A stretch of 64,000 bases of DNA from the NCBI GenBank assembly GCA_947259405.1, contig CAMYLY010000007.1:30906-94905 (forward strand), read 5' to 3'. The notes beneath the pieces were generated by a model. That model ran no database searches, was not told the DNA's origin, and saw nothing but the letters and a program-made list of their open reading frames with translations. Source of the stretch: an uncultured Gemmatimonadales bacterium (lineage in GTDB: Bacteria > Gemmatimonadota > Gemmatimonadetes > Gemmatimonadales > GWC2-71-9). The translations under genes and the position numbers were made by a program. Of the stretch, positions 62,026 through 64,000 are shown in pieces; position 1 is the stretch's first letter; each line of letters starts with the position of its first letter.

Positions 62026-62218
62026 GGCGGTTTCTGGTTCTCCATGGCCGAGACAAGAGATCCGCTAGGCACCCTGCGGGCCATCTACCCCAAGCGTGGC
62101 GTTTCGTACTTAAAGGGGTAGTGAAGACGGGGTTACAGCGCGGTCATCACGCTGCTGACCTCCCTCATAGAAGCATGCACGGCGTTCTGGCAGCGGCTCG
62201 GTCCGCCGTATCCTAACC

Positions 62219-64000
62219 TCATCTCGCGAACGTATGCGTGTACTTCACCAACAACGTTCGGCTCGCCGTGCGGGGAAGGCTCGGGTCCACTCGGTCCAGG
62301 TCGAGATTCCAGCCTTCGTTGTAGACGATCCAGAGATCGTTCCCTTCCCGGAAGTTGTATCGGAACCGAACGTTCGCAGCCATCCGGTGACTCGTGTTGC
62401 TCAGCTGTACGAAGGCATTGACTGAGAGCTTCGTATTGAGAGCGAAGTTGGATCGGAGCCGCACCAGGTGAGAATCGAAGCCCTGGCCGCGGCCGGAAAA
62501 CCGCACATGATCGAAGCCGTACTGTGCGTTGAGTCCCACATGCCTGGAGATGTTCCACTGTGGACCGGCCCACACGTTGGCACGGAATCCGTCGTAGAAC
62601 CTTTGGACACCACCGCCGAAGCTGGCGCGCGCCAGTCGACCAGGAGCCATGTTGAAGTCGAATTCGAATCGGGGTTGCGTGTAGCCTCCCACTGGTACGG
62701 TGGTGTTCGCCGGGAAGTCCAGGACCTCGCGGAGGTCATCATAATACAGCTCGATGTCCAGGCCGAGACTCGCACCCGACTTCCAGTTGAGGTCGAAATC
62801 GTGTTCTACAAACGCCGATTCGACGCTGCCGTCGCTGTTACGTAGCACAACATTGCCGAAGAGCTGGAAGGGGTCGATACGCCGGAACGGGCCGTCTCCC
62901 TCTGGATAGTGAAAGTAGGCGAGCGAGTAAAAGAAATCCGAGATGTCCTGCTGGCTAATGAACCCCATCTCTGGCTGATAGTCCTCGCCCTGATACCGGC
63001 CCTGGAACCAGTAGGTGAAACCGCGCGAGCGCGCCTTGTAGTATGTCACCCTCGCGAGGCCCGCGTGGCCAAACCGGAATCCGCTGTTGTCGATGATCTC
63101 GTCGTCGAGGGTCTGCGCCCACTGCAGCGTCACGTAGTCGTCACCGAACAGGTGGATCCGACTGTCGAGCCCGTACCCGATGTTGTACGAACCATCGGTA
63201 CCGAAGCGCGTCACGACCATACCACCAAGGTTCGAGTTGTCGTTGATCACACGACGCCGCAGGCGGGCGACGCTGAAGTTCTCAGAGGGAAGCAGCTCGC
63301 TCTCGGCGGTCTGCATGCTGAGCAGGCCCACGTCCCACTCTCCGGTGCGGCCAACGAGTCGCGCACCACCGAGGATGCGTACCGGCTCGCCGCTCACGAG
63401 GCCGATGCGGCGTGAATGGAACAGACGGGTCGGGCCGCCGGTCATAAAACCGAAAATGCCGCTACGTTCGAGGAAGAACTGGCGCTTCTCTGGAAAGAAG
63501 AGGGGATACCGCGTGAGGTTGATCTGCTGGTCGTCCGCTTCGACCTGGGCGAAGTCCGTATTGACGGTGAGGTCCAGCGTCAGGTTGTCCGTCACGTTGT
63601 ATTTCACGTCCAACCCGGCCTCGGTCTCGGGATCGGTCTGCATCTCGTACCCGGCGGTGACTTGATCCAACGCATTGACCTGACCGGCGCCCCCCAGCAC
63701 GTAGGGTGTGACGTAGACCGGACGATTCGATTCGATACCCTCGAGCACGGTGCTGTAGGACAATGACGCGCGGAGGTAGTTGTACTCGGGCGCGATGTCC
63801 GGGAAGATCTGGCGTTCGTTCTTCCGTGCGATGTAGCGATACGTCGTGAACGAGATCGGCACCTGACCCGCGCTCTCCTGAAATCCCATGCTCGAAAACG
63901 GAATCCGGATTTCGGCAAACCATCCCTCGTCCGTCTGTCGGGTCGCAACGTCCCAATAGGTGTTCCAATCGTCGTTGAATCCGGCCTGTGCGTCGGCGGG
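62219..64000 (-). CDS. DUF5916-type outer-membrane protein, 5' partial
   Basis: 594 visible residues, open through the window end at 64000, so the N-terminus with signal peptide is outside. The first visible segment (FNDDWNTYWDVATRQTDEGW, then FAEIRIPFSSMGFQ) belongs to a CBM9-like carbohydrate-binding domain. The DUF5916 part follows (GGAGQVNALDQV, LDVKYNVTDNLTLDLTVNTD, FFPEKRQFFLERSGIFGF) and then a long series of amphipathic strands ending KYTHTFAR, as in an outer-membrane barrel. The RQFFLERSGIF segment is the family hallmark. Its role is unknown; CBM9 suggests sugar-polymer binding at the surface. Confidence 0.9.
   Translation of the reverse strand, partial: PADAQAGFNDDWNTYWDVATRQTDEGWFAEIRIPFSSMGFQESAGQVPISFTTYRYIARKNERQIFPDIAPEYNYLRASLSYSTVLEGIESNRPVYVTPYVLGGAGQVNALDQVTAGYEMQTDPETEAGLDVKYNVTDNLTLDLTVNTDFAQVEADDQQINLTRYPLFFPEKRQFFLERSGIFGFMTGGPTRLFHSRRIGLVSGEPVRILGGARLVGRTGEWDVGLLSMQTAESELLPSENFSVARLRRRVINDNSNLGGMVVTRFGTDGSYNIGYGLDSRIHLFGDDYVTLQWAQTLDDEIIDNSGFRFGHAGLARVTYYKARSRGFTYWFQGRYQGEDYQPEMGFISQQDISDFFYSLAYFHYPEGDGPFRRIDPFQLFGNVVLRNSDGSVESAFVEHDFDLNWKSGASLGLDIELYYDDLREVLDFPANTTVPVGGYTQPRFEFDFNMAPGRLARASFGGGVQRFYDGFRANVWAGPQWNISRHVGLNAQYGFDHVRFSGRGQGFDSHLVRLRSNFALNTKLSVNAFVQLSNTSHRMAANVRFRYNFREGNDLWIVYNEGWNLDLDRVDPSLPRTASRTLLVKYTHTFAR

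Overview
The window is GC-rich, densely coded chromosomal DNA with no phage, insertion sequence, rRNA or CRISPR. Its gene families point to a member of the Gemmatimonadota or a close relative. There are five complete bacterial Ser/Thr kinases of the 'kinase + TolB-like/TPR' or 'kinase + TM + beta-propeller' types, a sortilin/BNR propeller protein, a DUF5916 outer-membrane protein, an S9 peptidase, a choice-of-anchor-B protein, and many signal-peptide or lipobox proteins typical of a Gram-negative envelope. The taxonomic call is inference from gene content only.

Layout. 1-5.8 kb: 3' part of a CNNM/CBS membrane protein, kinase 1, a CDGSH iron-sulfur protein and two small secreted proteins. 6-15 kb: sortilin/BNR protein, MTH1187-type protein, kinase 2 and a large secreted barrel protein. 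15-17.4 kb: a debris zone with a truncated kinase and other gene ends, plus a polytopic membrane protein fused to a pilin-like domain. 17.4-26 kb: S9 peptidase, molybdopterin oxidoreductase, an exported SDR-ankyrin protein, an unusual class II tRNA, an octaheme lipoprotein and a PAP2 phosphatase. 26-33 kb: a frameshifted lipoprotein gene, kinase 3, and two lipoprotein genes preceded by near-identical ~165 bp regions that each carry a sigma-54-type promoter. Those two genes lie beside a gene for a sigma-54 activator. 33-35.4 kb: more gene debris and a methyltransferase pair.

35.6-43.3 kb is the most coherent unit, eight tightly packed co-directional genes: DUF1080 lipoprotein, Tat-exported Gfo/Idh/MocA oxidoreductase, Tat-exported TIM-barrel isomerase, glucuronokinase-like GHMP kinase, GalU-like uridylyltransferase, and a complete TRAP transporter (binding protein, small and large permease). 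They could act together: oxidation and cleavage of a glycoside in the periplasm, TRAP import of a sugar acid, phosphorylation, and activation to a UDP-sugar.

43.4-64 kb: a flippase-like membrane protein, a COG1510 regulator whose gene starts 4 bp after a perfect 40 bp palindrome, a SnoaL-like lipoprotein, small membrane proteins, a GDSL hydrolase, two divergently arranged kinases (4 and 5), choice-of-anchor-B protein, DinB protein, amidohydrolase, an ABC-2 exporter pair, and a DUF5916 protein running off the window.

A recurrent theme is partial duplication and decay. Fragments of kinase, pilin-like, MTH1187, DUF805, ICMT/PEMT and ABC permease genes sit between intact genes, and a three-hairpin repeat with compensatory stem changes occurs at three places.
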